The notes below the pieces were generated by a model. That model did no database searches and was not told the origin of the DNA. It worked only from the letters and a program-made list of their open reading frames with translations. The position numbers and the translations under genes were made by a program. A stretch of DNA of 64,000 nucleotides, from assembly GCF_900169065.1 (NCBI RefSeq), contig NZ_FXZB01000015.1, forward strand, positions 60,496 through 124,495, read 5' to 3'. The stretch comes from Brevibacterium aurantiacum. GTDB taxonomy: Bacteria; Actinomycetota; Actinomycetes; Actinomycetales; Brevibacteriaceae. Shown here one piece after another: positions 55,465-64,000 of this stretch (the first letter of the stretch is position 1; every line of letters starts with the position of its first letter).

Positions 55465-58400
55465 GTGCAAAGTATCTCTGAAAACTCTGATTCCCCGTAC
55501 ATGCATTCGGACGACTTCCTGGTTCGAATCAGCAACGGCAGCTATGCCGACTTTCCTGCATATTCGGCTCAGGGAACACCTGCATCTCAGTCATCGTCAG
55601 AACTGGCGAGTTCGACGCTCGAACTTGTGGCGGGAGACAGGGCGCGCTTCGAACGCCTCTCAGCCCGCCGATCCCCAAAGATCTCAACGATGCGTGTGCG
55701 AGCCTTCGGCGCTTGTCACGAGTCCATCTGGGCACTCGATCTGCTCTCTGAAAGGTTCACTGAGGGAAAGCACGATTGGGCCAGTCTGAAGGCGGCGGCC
55801 GCACGTTTCGCGGACGATCCGCGGGCGTTCGACCAGACATTGGACCGGATGAGCTTGAAGGATTTGTGGGCGCTCTCTGAGCTGTTGCATGCGCGTGAAC
55901 TTGCCAGCGCATCAGAACAGGCGCTTCTGAAGTTCATATCCACACGGGTACTGGCCGGCGCGGAGTTCGATCGGAAGCTGAATGAGCTGCTGATCGAGAG
56001 GTTGCTGTATGCCGATCTGATTGAGCCCGCACGGATTCTGGTTTCACGTCTCGACGACAGCACGTGGCGTAAACAAGCGCTTGCGGTTGAGCTGGAGCAT
56101 TCGCGCTTCGGCGGCACAATTGAAGGTACTTTGCTCGCCCTCAACCCCTCGCTCTACCGTTACGGTTTGGAACGGATCGGTGTGAGCGGAGACGGAGACT
56201 CCGGATTCCAGCGGCTGCAGACCGAGGCCACGGGTCGTGTCGACGACGGGCCGCTCGTCTCTGTCATCATGACGACGGATCACCCGACGGTGAACGCGGT
56301 GACTGCGGCGCGATCGATTGTGGAACAGTCCTACCAAAACCTGGAATTGATCGTTATCGACGGTTCACCCGGCGTTTTCGAACCGGTGTTGGAACAGATC
56401 GCATCGCTGGATTCGCGAATCAAAGTCGTCCGTGAGTCGGCAGACTCCAACCAGTACGTTCGCCGCAACAATGCGATTGATCTGGCAGCAGGATCGTTCA
56501 TCACCTTCCAGAGTGATCACGCTTGGGCACACCCGAGGCGCATAGAAACACAGGTTCGTGACCTCGTCGAGAACAGCGGCAAACTGGCAAACATCGTCCG
56601 AAAGATCCGAGTCAGCGATGATCTCTCGCTTGTGAGCTCTCGAGGAGCTCGCCTCGCGCTCTCCGAGCCGTCTCTCCTGTTCCGACGTGACGCTGTGATC
56701 GACGAGATCGGGTACTTCGATGGTGCTCGGAAGGGCGCAGGTACCGAATTCCGAAAACGTCTGGAAGCAGCCACCGGTGCGCGCATTGAAGCCGTCGGTC
56801 CTGAAGTTCCTCTGGAATTTGCTCTGATCGATCCGTCTGACGATGCGCAGGACGACTTCGAAGGGGGGCTGTGGATTGATCCGGTATGGCTCGAGTACCG
56901 CGAGGCGTACTCCCAGTTCCATAACCGCATCAGTGTGGGTGAAGACAGTGCATACATCCGGGCAGGGGCCGGCCGACAAGCTTTCGCCGCGCCGGTACGG
57001 TGGACGCAAGATTCGCCGTCATCGACCTCCTTCGATGTGATTCTCATTCTCGATGGACGGCGTACACCGCGGCGCAATGAGTTCATCGAAGCAGTTGTCG
57101 ACGAACTCTATTCGTTGATTGCCACTGGAGCTCGCGTTGCAGTGATGCAGTCCGATTCGGCCGACGGGGGCGATCGGCCGGGTCCGATGGCAGACGCTCT
57201 CCATGAGCTCGTTCAATCGGGCAGGATCACACAGATCTTCGAGGGCGACCAGGTAGAAGCAGACGTAGCGATAGTCCGGCATGCGGTCGCGGTTCAGGGA
57301 CACTCACCGCAGAGTCAGTCGCTAAACGTGGAACGAGTCGTGGTTGTCGAGGATATCGTCGGAGGAGACCTTCGATCAACGACCTTCGCGCAAGCTGACG
57401 TCGATGAGACCTTGAAGAGTTGGGCAGGGGCCGATCCGGAATGGGTCACTGCCGCGCCGTTGGTTGAGCGTCCGGTACTACATTCTGTTGTCGTGGACGA
57501 TGGGGCGGTTCGGGTGACTATCAGCGCACCGGATTCTCATCAGCTTGTCGCAGTAAAATTCGCCAGCGGAGACACAAGTGTTGACGTTCCAGTTGTCGCC
57601 GGCGGCGACAACGAGGATATTGTCGCCGAAATCCAGTTGGACGAGCTTCCCGTCGGAGAACTCCTTGTCTCAATCGTTCGTCGGCATGACATCGGCGAAT
57701 CCGTCCAGGGCTGCATAGTCAAACATCAACGGGTCCTGAGTGCGATCGGTGATCGGATTCTAGTCGCGAGTGGCCGGCTCCTGCGTCTGCTGCCGAATGC
57801 CGCGCAACCAGGACCGAATGACAACGTCGGGTTTGCTGAACGATACCTTGATGTGTCTGTAGATTCGGCGCGGATCTTCCGAGGACAGATTGAACTGAGT
57901 TTGTACCGTGGTCCCGAGGTCCAGCTGACCGCACTGCACCTATTGAGAGAGGTCGACGGAAGAGTTCGGCGCCACGAGTTCGAGCTCGGCGAGCCGGATG
58001 GAACCAGCCAGATCGCAACGAGAAACGTCGACGGGATCCTTGACACTCGGTGGAAAGTCTTCGGTGTATTTCAAACACCAATGGGACCGGTCTCGGCCCC
58101 AGTCGGTTTCGGAGTCGATACCCCTACGCACGACTCCAACGAACACCACATCCGCAAGTTGACCTCCGGCAGCGCGGGCGTGATTCACATCGTCGAACAA
58201 CCGCGCACTGTCAGTACGGATCGCACGCCCTTTCTGTCGATCGTTATGCCAGTGTTCAACGTTGCACCATACCTGGATACATCAATCCAGTCCGTACTGA
58301 TGCAGGATTTCGAGGACTTCGAGCTGATCATTGTCGACGATGCTTCCACCGACAACGGTCGGCAGGTCATCGAAATGCACCGGGCGCTCGATGACCGAAT

Positions 58401-60057
58401 TCGCGTCATCGAGCTGGATCACAACACGCTTGGTGGAGCCGGCGTGCCGAGCAATCTTGGCATACGAGCAGCGCGCGGCAAATATATCGCCTTCGTCGAT
58501 AGCGACGATTGGGTGACGAAGTCGGCCTTCAGCAGATTGATCGAGCTGGCTGAAGCCAATGACGCCGAGCTGGTCATCGGCGACTTCCGCACTTTCGACG
58601 AGAACGACAGAAGCTTCGCGGACGCCTACGACGGCGACAGATGGCGGAATATCCCCTTGGAACAGGTGATCTCAGCGTCGAGCCATCCAAGTCTGCTGCG
58701 ACTTTCTCCTGTCCCCTGGCGCAAACTGTACCGATCCGACTTCGTCAGAAAGAATCATGTGCTCTACCCGGAAGGAGACTACTTCTACGAGGACAACCCG
58801 CTGCACTGGCATGTCCTGTCACGTGCAGAACGGATCGTCGCTTGTGACGAGATCGTCAGCTATCACCGGATGGCGCGTGAGGGCCAGACGATGGGAGCCT
58901 TCGAATACAAACTGGGTGCAATCGCCAGTCACGCGAACACGATTCTGCAGTCGCTGAAGACCAGTACGGCCGATCACCGGGAGATTTTGTTCTCGGAGTT
59001 CATCGACTATGTCAGTCGGCAACGGTGGATCGTGCGCCGACAGACCCAACCGGCTGCGGCAAAGATCATCCAGCATCGCCTGGCAGACATCTACGACCGG
59101 GCCAGGGAGATAGAACCAGCTGCAAACGTCCCCCAGAAGACGATTTCGCATTTTGCTGGATACCGCTCGGCTTATCCCGACCTCGACCTGACGATCGTCA
59201 TACCGGTCTACAACAGTGCCGACCTGTTGCGCGATACTTTGGACTCAGTGATGGCGCTGGACGGTCTGGCCTTCGACGTGTTGCTGATCGACGATGGCTC
59301 GACTGACAAATCACTGCACGTCATGCGCGAGTACGAGCGAAAGTACGCAAACGTGCACGTCTTCGAACAGAAGAACCGAGGTGCCGGCCGGGCGCGTAAC
59401 GCAATCATTCCGCTGTGTACTGGCCGGTATACCTACTTCTTGGACGCCGATGACGTTATCAATGCGAATGCACTTCGGCAAGCAATCATCAAAGCAGACC
59501 ATGATGAATCGGATTTGATGTTTGTCCAGTATCGCATTGAGTTTGCCGATGAGGGTCGATCACGCGGGATGTTCAACGCCGATTCGGACATCTGGAAACA
59601 ATTAAACGAAGCTACAGACATAAACGCCAAACGGGACCTGCTTGCCGGATTGATCAATTATCCATGGAATCGAATCATAAAAACTTCACTATTACACGAC
59701 GCAAATATTTTCTTTGGGCCCACCATTGTTCATAACGATGTCTTGTATCACTGGCACAGCATCCTAAGCGCGGAAGCAATCGGCCATCTTGAGGTAGAGG
59801 TATGTACTCATCGCAAATTCAAGAGTCGAAGTCAAGTTACAAATATTGACGACGAGAGAAGAATGGCGGTGCTTGAAGCGCTGCGGGGTACACATGAACG
59901 CATTTCGCCTTTGGGATCCTACAGTACCGTAAAACCAGCGTGGTCTAAATTTGCGATGGAATTAATAGAATGGGCGAAAGCCAGAATACCCGCACAATTT
60001 CAAGAGACGTACCGCCAGCGTAGCCAAGAGCTCTCCACCAAAATCGCCGGTGAATGA
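55465..60057 (+). CDS. giant multidomain glycosyltransferase with three GT2 modules
   Basis: The 1530-residue protein has three family 2 GT-A folds. Module 1 (about residues 260-480) has LVSVIMTTDHPTVNAVTAAR and LELIVIDGSPG but a less canonical DxD region. Module 2 (about 920-1130) has FLSIVMPVFNVAPYLDTSIQ, LIIVDDASTDNGRQV and IAFVDSDDWV. Module 3 (about 1237-1450) has LTIVIPVYNSADLLRDTLDS, VLLIDDGSTDKSL and YFLDADDVINA. Residues 480-900 join modules 1 and 2 and include strand-rich segments of unknown fold. It probably polymerises the chain. GTG 55465 is used; ATG 55501 is an alternative. GC content drops in the last roughly 450 bp. Confidence 0.85.
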   Translation: MQSISENSDSPYMHSDDFLVRISNGSYADFPAYSAQGTPASQSSSELASSTLELVAGDRARFERLSARRSPKISTMRVRAFGACHESIWALDLLSERFTEGKHDWASLKAAAARFADDPRAFDQTLDRMSLKDLWALSELLHARELASASEQALLKFISTRVLAGAEFDRKLNELLIERLLYADLIEPARILVSRLDDSTWRKQALAVELEHSRFGGTIEGTLLALNPSLYRYGLERIGVSGDGDSGFQRLQTEATGRVDDGPLVSVIMTTDHPTVNAVTAARSIVEQSYQNLELIVIDGSPGVFEPVLEQIASLDSRIKVVRESADSNQYVRRNNAIDLAAGSFITFQSDHAWAHPRRIETQVRDLVENSGKLANIVRKIRVSDDLSLVSSRGARLALSEPSLLFRRDAVIDEIGYFDGARKGAGTEFRKRLEAATGARIEAVGPEVPLEFALIDPSDDAQDDFEGGLWIDPVWLEYREAYSQFHNRISVGEDSAYIRAGAGRQAFAAPVRWTQDSPSSTSFDVILILDGRRTPRRNEFIEAVVDELYSLIATGARVAVMQSDSADGGDRPGPMADALHELVQSGRITQIFEGDQVEADVAIVRHAVAVQGHSPQSQSLNVERVVVVEDIVGGDLRSTTFAQADVDETLKSWAGADPEWVTAAPLVERPVLHSVVVDDGAVRVTISAPDSHQLVAVKFASGDTSVDVPVVAGGDNEDIVAEIQLDELPVGELLVSIVRRHDIGESVQGCIVKHQRVLSAIGDRILVASGRLLRLLPNAAQPGPNDNVGFAERYLDVSVDSARIFRGQIELSLYRGPEVQLTALHLLREVDGRVRRHEFELGEPDGTSQIATRNVDGILDTRWKVFGVFQTPMGPVSAPVGFGVDTPTHDSNEHHIRKLTSGSAGVIHIVEQPRTVSTDRTPFLSIVMPVFNVAPYLDTSIQSVLMQDFEDFELIIVDDASTDNGRQVIEMHRALDDRIRVIELDHNTLGGAGVPSNLGIRAARGKYIAFVDSDDWVTKSAFSRLIELAEANDAELVIGDFRTFDENDRSFADAYDGDRWRNIPLEQVISASSHPSLLRLSPVPWRKLYRSDFVRKNHVLYPEGDYFYEDNPLHWHVLSRAERIVACDEIVSYHRMAREGQTMGAFEYKLGAIASHANTILQSLKTSTADHREILFSEFIDYVSRQRWIVRRQTQPAAAKIIQHRLADIYDRAREIEPAANVPQKTISHFAGYRSAYPDLDLTIVIPVYNSADLLRDTLDSVMALDGLAFDVLLIDDGSTDKSLHVMREYERKYANVHVFEQKNRGAGRARNAIIPLCTGRYTYFLDADDVINANALRQAIIKADHDESDLMFVQYRIEFADEGRSRGMFNADSDIWKQLNEATDINAKRDLLAGLINYPWNRIIKTSLLHDANIFFGPTIVHNDVLYHWHSILSAEAIGHLEVEVCTHRKFKSRSQVTNIDDERRMAVLEALRGTHERISPLGSYSTVKPAWSKFAMELIEWAKARIPAQFQETYRQRSQELSTKIAGE

Positions 60058-60352
60058 GGATGCGGCAACCATGACTCCCGCATGATGTTTGTTGTAGCAC
60101 GTGATACTGAAAGCGAGTGCGATCCGCTGTTGCCGCAGGACTAGATGATTGATTTCTCGCCGAATGTGCATTACAATCAAGAATCAATGTAATTGAAAAT
60201 TGACAAAAAGACTCATGCAATAACCGTCTGCTTGGAATTGTTTGCTTCTGGGTATATCGCACTCGCAGCTGGCTCTTCCTGCGAGTAGCTATTTGCCGGG
60301 TATTACAGTTTTCTCGTCGCATAATACGACCAGCCATTTATGAGGACACAGT
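60058..60352. other. 295-bp AT-rich gap before the asparagine-synthetase-like gene
   Basis: No gene-like frame is seen. The stretch is clearly AT-richer than the locus to its left and contains TTGACA near 60199, a possible -35 element without a clear -10 partner. It likely holds the promoter of the next gene. Confidence 0.4.
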
Positions 60353-62665
60353 ATGTACGCATCCTTGAAGTTTGACCGTCGGCAACGAGAGCTGTCTGTC
60401 GAATGCTACGAATATCCTAGATCGGCCAAAATACAAATCCAATTGCTTCGACATAATAGAATAATCGACACGATTTGGCTGAAATCTGACAATAAATACA
60501 GCTGGAAAGTCGATGAAGCCAATATAGCGGCTGGCGACTACCATGTAAAAGCGTCGATCGAAGACGCTGATTTATCTGTTGAAACCGAATGGCAGTATGT
60601 GCCAGTGTTGGAGCTTGTTGACTCACATGTAGAACCTAACGACGAAGTTAGAGCTAGCCTTGAGGCGCTTGCCGATATACCTGTGCCCTCCGCAATGAGT
60701 CCCCATGGAGTTCTCGCTTATGTGCGTTGGGAAAGCGCAAAAGGCACTGACGATCACGATAGCCGATTGAATGATATCGCAGCGCTTGCGGCTTCGGTGG
60801 ATTCCGAACTGTTCGACGTCGCGTCGGGGCCTCGCTTACTTCGGCATGATGACGTTGCGGAGTGTGAACTCGATAGGACGCCTGCTGCCCTTACCGCGAG
60901 TATGGTGATTTCCTCGTCGACGCCGGTTGGTATAAATGCGGCAGAGGGTGCCGTAGGCTTCGGCTCAGGTTATGTATACCAAGAACGCAATCTTAAAAAG
61001 GGTAGCTCTGTAGTTGACGCTCTAGAGCGGAACGAACATGCCTCGTCGACGTGCGGTTCGCGCCTGATGTCGTTCTGTAGTGGTGAGTTCGTTGCTTGTG
61101 CCGTCTTCCCTGACGGCTCTGTGGAATTCCATTCGGACTATGCTGGATACGGTATCTGGTACGAATATCACAGCAACACTCTAAGCATTGTTGCTTCAAG
61201 TTTCCTCCTTGCAGTTCAAATCGCCCGTCTATTGGGTGAAGATTTGAACTTGAACTTCGATACAATTGATGCCGATTTTACCTCGTTGGTGCAGCCGTTT
61301 CAGCAACCGTTGCTTGATGCTCTTGAAATTCAAGGGTTTGCGATAGTGCGACCAGACCAGGTGCGGCTTCTGGATCCCAAAGGTGGCTTGGGATATTCGC
61401 GGAGTGCTCTCGGATTGGATATTGACCGGCCATTAAGTTTCACTGACGCGAGGTACAACGAGCTTCTGGACGCTGCTGCAGAGGAAATCAAAAGTAATTG
61501 TGCTGCGATATTGAATGACCCTGACATACGGGAAGTGCGTTGCGACATTACTGGTGGTCTTGATTCGCGCGTAGTGCTTGCTGGGATGCTCGCTACTGCT
61601 GACGAAAACCTTGGTAAAGTGTCCCTGTTTACCGCTCGCGTTGACACGAACGTCAGTGCTGAAGACGAACGCATCGCGTCTGTCATTTCAAAAGAATGTG
61701 GCGTGCCGTTCAGCAGGCGAGGTGTCACCAGAGTGGGGCCCTGTTCCACTACGCATTTAGCACAAAAGCAGATTAGTTCAACGTACGGATCATATTGGCA
61801 TCGGAGTCATGGGCACCCGTTGGAGCCGGACCCGGAAGTAATATACGTGGGCGGAGCTGGCCTCGGCAATATTGCTCGCGACTACACCACCGACGCGTGG
61901 GGAATCTCGCAGGCTAGGGTGAGATCCCCCGCTGAGCTGACTGTAACGTTGGCGCAGACAGTCTTCAAATGGCGCGGCCATGCTACAATGAAGCCCGCTC
62001 CTACTAGAGGCGTTTTGGACGTTGCGTCGAGATGGGAGGACGTTCCAGGGTCGATGTCGCAGAAAGCAAGTCATATTTTTAACTTCTTTCGGGCCCGATT
62101 GCACGGTGGAGGTCGGATCAACGCAACCATGGGTTCTTGGTCGGCCACCCCTGCTATAACGCGTTCGTTATATAAATTGCGTTTGATGGTAGGTACACTA
62201 ATGACCGGGCCGAGGGTCCAGTTAGAGCTGTGTAATCGTTTGGCGCCCAACCTTGCGTCGATACCCTATGACAAAGCGTCATACAATCGGGCCTTCAGCG
62301 CACTTTTCGGTTCAATGCGAGACAGTATGACCACCGACGGGCGAGAATTGGAAGAGTCCCGGACTGTTTCAGCGGCTAGTACTCGCTGGATAGCGTGCGA
62401 CGTGTGTGAGCAATTTTCCCCGAGTCGGGATCGCAAGAGTTCTGAGAACGAATTGATCGACCTTGCGTTGGGTGCAATTAGTGAAATGTCTAAGGATGTG
62501 CAGCTCTCTGACATTCTGCAGGTTGCTGAACGGTGGGCAAGAAACGAGCTTGGGGTGCGTTACGGGGTAGACCATAGTTATGGAAGGACCTTTGTCAATA
62601 AGGTTCTGCACCTCTATGCAATGTGGCGGATGTGTGGCGGTACAATTGCAAACAACATGGACTGA
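60353..62665 (+). CDS. asparagine-synthetase-like amidotransferase-family protein
   Basis: The 770-residue protein has an unusual layout. Residues 1-110 form a strand-rich domain (LSVECYEYPRSAKIQIQLLR, NIAAGDYHVKASIEDADLS) I cannot name. Residues about 240-300 resemble the rear half of a class II glutaminase (SGEFVACAVFPDGSVEFHSD, YGIWYEYHSNTLSIVASSFL), but the N-terminal catalytic Cys of true glutaminases is not at the start. Residues about 395-530 hold the synthetase PP-loop VRCDITGGLDSRVVLAGM and a GGAGLGNIARDY loop in place of GEGADELFGGY. Asn-synthetase homologues in glycan loci are thought to amidate uronic acids; that role here is inference. It is low in GC, with an ATG start and a weak ribosome site. 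Confidence 0.7.
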   Translation: MYASLKFDRRQRELSVECYEYPRSAKIQIQLLRHNRIIDTIWLKSDNKYSWKVDEANIAAGDYHVKASIEDADLSVETEWQYVPVLELVDSHVEPNDEVRASLEALADIPVPSAMSPHGVLAYVRWESAKGTDDHDSRLNDIAALAASVDSELFDVASGPRLLRHDDVAECELDRTPAALTASMVISSSTPVGINAAEGAVGFGSGYVYQERNLKKGSSVVDALERNEHASSTCGSRLMSFCSGEFVACAVFPDGSVEFHSDYAGYGIWYEYHSNTLSIVASSFLLAVQIARLLGEDLNLNFDTIDADFTSLVQPFQQPLLDALEIQGFAIVRPDQVRLLDPKGGLGYSRSALGLDIDRPLSFTDARYNELLDAAAEEIKSNCAAILNDPDIREVRCDITGGLDSRVVLAGMLATADENLGKVSLFTARVDTNVSAEDERIASVISKECGVPFSRRGVTRVGPCSTTHLAQKQISSTYGSYWHRSHGHPLEPDPEVIYVGGAGLGNIARDYTTDAWGISQARVRSPAELTVTLAQTVFKWRGHATMKPAPTRGVLDVASRWEDVPGSMSQKASHIFNFFRARLHGGGRINATMGSWSATPAITRSLYKLRLMVGTLMTGPRVQLELCNRLAPNLASIPYDKASYNRAFSALFGSMRDSMTTDGRELEESRTVSAASTRWIACDVCEQFSPSRDRKSSENELIDLALGAISEMSKDVQLSDILQVAERWARNELGVRYGVDHSYGRTFVNKVLHLYAMWRMCGGTIANNMD

Positions 62666-62743
62666 GCTCGGCGATACTCGCTACTATTTCGTCTTTGTTT
62701 AAAAGAACCGGCATGGTTCGATGTTGCCAGGTAAGGAGTTGTC

Positions 62744-63502
62744 ATGCCTGTTAGTAGATTCAAAATTGACGATACTGGTGCAGACCAGTTGTTGGCAGCT
62801 GGGGTAACTTGGAACCGTGGGGCTGAGTTGTGGCCGATGTCGGCAGGCACCGAAGTACTGGCCGCTGAAAAGCGTGTATTTGAGCAGTTTACGCGACATC
62901 CGCGCAATATGATTCTTCCGATGGGCGCGTTTTCATATGTCGTGGACGCGCCCAGGAATATGATGTTCGCTGATATCGGCAGATTCTGTTCTGTGGCCCG
63001 CGGGTTGCGGATTGTTAACGGAAACCATCCGATCGACTCTGTCACGACAAGTCCGTACCATTTTAGCGACTTTTATGACTCGTACTTGCCTGAGCGTTTA
63101 CGGTATCAAGGTCCTGGGAATGAATTCCCGCGCGGTTACGGTCGGGTGCGAATCGGCAATGATGTGTGGATCGGTGGTCATTGCATTGTTCGCAGCGGTT
63201 TGAGAATTGGCAACGGTGCCGTTATCGCGAGCGGAAGTGTGGTCGTGAAAGACGTCCCCGATTACGCGATTGTGGGCGGGAATCCTGCAAAGATCATTAG
63301 AATGAGGTTTCCGGTCGAAATTGTTCAGCGGTTTATGGACCTTCAGTACTGGTTGTATGATCCTCAGTGCTTTCGCGATCTGAACATGTTTGACGTTGAA
63401 GAGTTTCTGGGCTTTATGGAGACTCGGAAAGCCGAAGGTGCTCTCCGTGAATTTTTGCCTAGGAGATTTTTCTTTAATTCAGGGCAGTTGCACGAAGTTT
63501 GA
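62744..63502 (+). CDS. CatB-type hexapeptide O-acetyltransferase
   Basis: The 252-residue left-handed beta-helix acyltransferase has MMFADIGRFCSVARGLRIVN then GNHPIDSVTTSPYHF (residues about 70-105) with the catalytic histidine of the CatB/xenobiotic group. RIGNDVWIGGHCIVRSGLRI and GNGAVIASGSVVVKDVPDYA are hexapeptide repeats, and IVGGNPAKIIRMRF is the standard closing turn. It would move acetyl from acetyl-CoA to a sugar hydroxyl of the polymer. The N-terminal 65 residues are an extra domain. ATG 62744 follows AAGGAG by 7 bp. It is low in GC, like the gene upstream. Confidence 0.88.
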   Translation: MPVSRFKIDDTGADQLLAAGVTWNRGAELWPMSAGTEVLAAEKRVFEQFTRHPRNMILPMGAFSYVVDAPRNMMFADIGRFCSVARGLRIVNGNHPIDSVTTSPYHFSDFYDSYLPERLRYQGPGNEFPRGYGRVRIGNDVWIGGHCIVRSGLRIGNGAVIASGSVVVKDVPDYAIVGGNPAKIIRMRFPVEIVQRFMDLQYWLYDPQCFRDLNMFDVEEFLGFMETRKAEGALREFLPRRFFFNSGQLHEV

Positions 63503-63566
63503 GTGTTTTGCTGTTTTGTAGTTTGTTGCCATTGCCGTGCGTAGAATTATGTCGTCTGGGCTACGT

Positions 63567-63914
63567 TTAATAGAGATAGTGTTTTTCGCTGTACCCGAAT
63601 GCGTGAATTGTTGAGTTCGCCAAAAGCTCATTGTCATAGACCGACCAAGTATGTTCATGGTCGCCACGGACCTGGATGAAATTGAATCGGTCCGCCGAGT
63701 AGATGCGGGCGCCGTCAGCTACGATCCGCTGCTGAAGTTCGGTGTCTTCTCCCTGGGTGCGATCCGCAAATCGGTGCCTTGAGAAGAGATCCTTGCGGCT
63801 CATAAGCGTCGGACCCATGACGATGTCGGTGAAGCGGTGTTCTCGCTCCGGGAACCGACACATGACGATATCGGGCTCTTCGCAAACGAGAGTGTATACC
63901 GATGAATTTCAAAC
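63567..63914 (-). pseudogene. 3' remnant of a family 2 glycosyltransferase
   Basis: From just after a TGA near 63912 the frame reads VYTLVCEEPDIVMCRFPERE then VMGPTLMSRKDLFSRHRFAD and RTQGEDTELQQRIVADGARI. The GED-x-E segment is the catalytic-base motif of GT2 enzymes, with YSADRFNFIQVRG after it. The N-terminal nucleotide-binding half is absent. GC is high again, unlike the two genes to its left. A 98-residue product from ATG 63863 would lack the donor site. Confidence 0.65.
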
Positions 63915-63939
63915 AGAGCGAGTCGCTACCCGGATAGAC

Positions 63940-63996
63940 GTCGAGGTCTTCCGATGATGGAAGTTCTCACACTGCCCATCCGAAAGACCTCGACGT
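63940..63996. repeat. 12-bp inverted repeat at the right edge
   Basis: CGTCGAGGTCTT (63940-63951) and AAGACCTCGACG (63985-63996) are exact reverse complements, 33 bp apart. They lie beside the truncated glycosyltransferase and could mark a mobile-element end or a terminator of a gene beyond the window. Confidence 0.5.
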
Positions 63997-64000
63997 GGAC

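Overview
The window is high-GC, gene-dense chromosomal DNA from an actinomycete. Support comes from a 7Fe ferredoxin (FdxA) of actinobacterial type, an LCP cell-wall ligase, UDP-galactopyranose mutase, a perfect CRP/GlxR-type operator and frequent GTG/TTG starts. A Brevibacterium-like member of the Micrococcales fits the style of the genes, but that genus call is inference. No rRNA, tRNA, CRISPR array or intact insertion sequence was seen.

Positions 1-31 kb are mostly metabolic and housekeeping genes: a 5'-truncated YyaL/DUF255 gene, an ABC-class ATPase, an amidohydrolase, a TAXI-type TRAP transporter (fused permease plus binding lipoprotein) behind a GlxR-like site, M18 and M13 peptidases, a DUF1684 protein with a long extra C-terminus, a low-molecular-weight tyrosine phosphatase, a CopC-like protein, a MarR/MFS pair, a luciferase-like monooxygenase, an orphan AbiEi-type protein, a LysR regulator divergent from a fumarate-reductase-like flavoprotein, a GntR/MFS pair, rarA with a frameshift in a ten-G run, quinone-dependent D-lactate dehydrogenase (dld), and an XRE regulator/membrane protein pair. 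Two facing gene remnants lie at 21.65-22.5 kb.

Positions 30.5-44.4 kb hold an LCP ligase, a small secreted protein, fdxA, pgm, a rhodanese, a PPOx-family protein, a flavin oxidoreductase, a Wzm/Wzt-type polysaccharide ABC exporter, a decayed zinc-type dehydrogenase, a Schlafen/AlbA_2 ATPase gene bracketed by two matching 36-bp dyads, and acetoacetate-CoA ligase.

Positions 44.6-64 kb are a cell-surface polysaccharide locus: galU, wecC, wecB, a UDP-glucose dehydrogenase-like gene, a membrane-anchored GT-B glycosyltransferase, a GT2-GT4 fusion, glf, a 1530-residue enzyme with three GT2 modules, an asparagine-synthetase-like protein, a CatB-type acetyltransferase and a glycosyltransferase remnant. 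Together with pgm, the exporter and the LCP enzyme, the locus could supply UDP-Glc, UDP-GlcA, UDP-ManNAc/ManNAcA and UDP-Galf, build and decorate a chain, export it and ligate it to the wall. GC content falls sharply from about 59.6 kb, inside the large glycosyltransferase gene, and stays lower to the right edge. This points to a mosaic, recently exchanged strain-specific end. The asparagine-synthetase-like protein in that low-GC part is the best candidate for undescribed chemistry.
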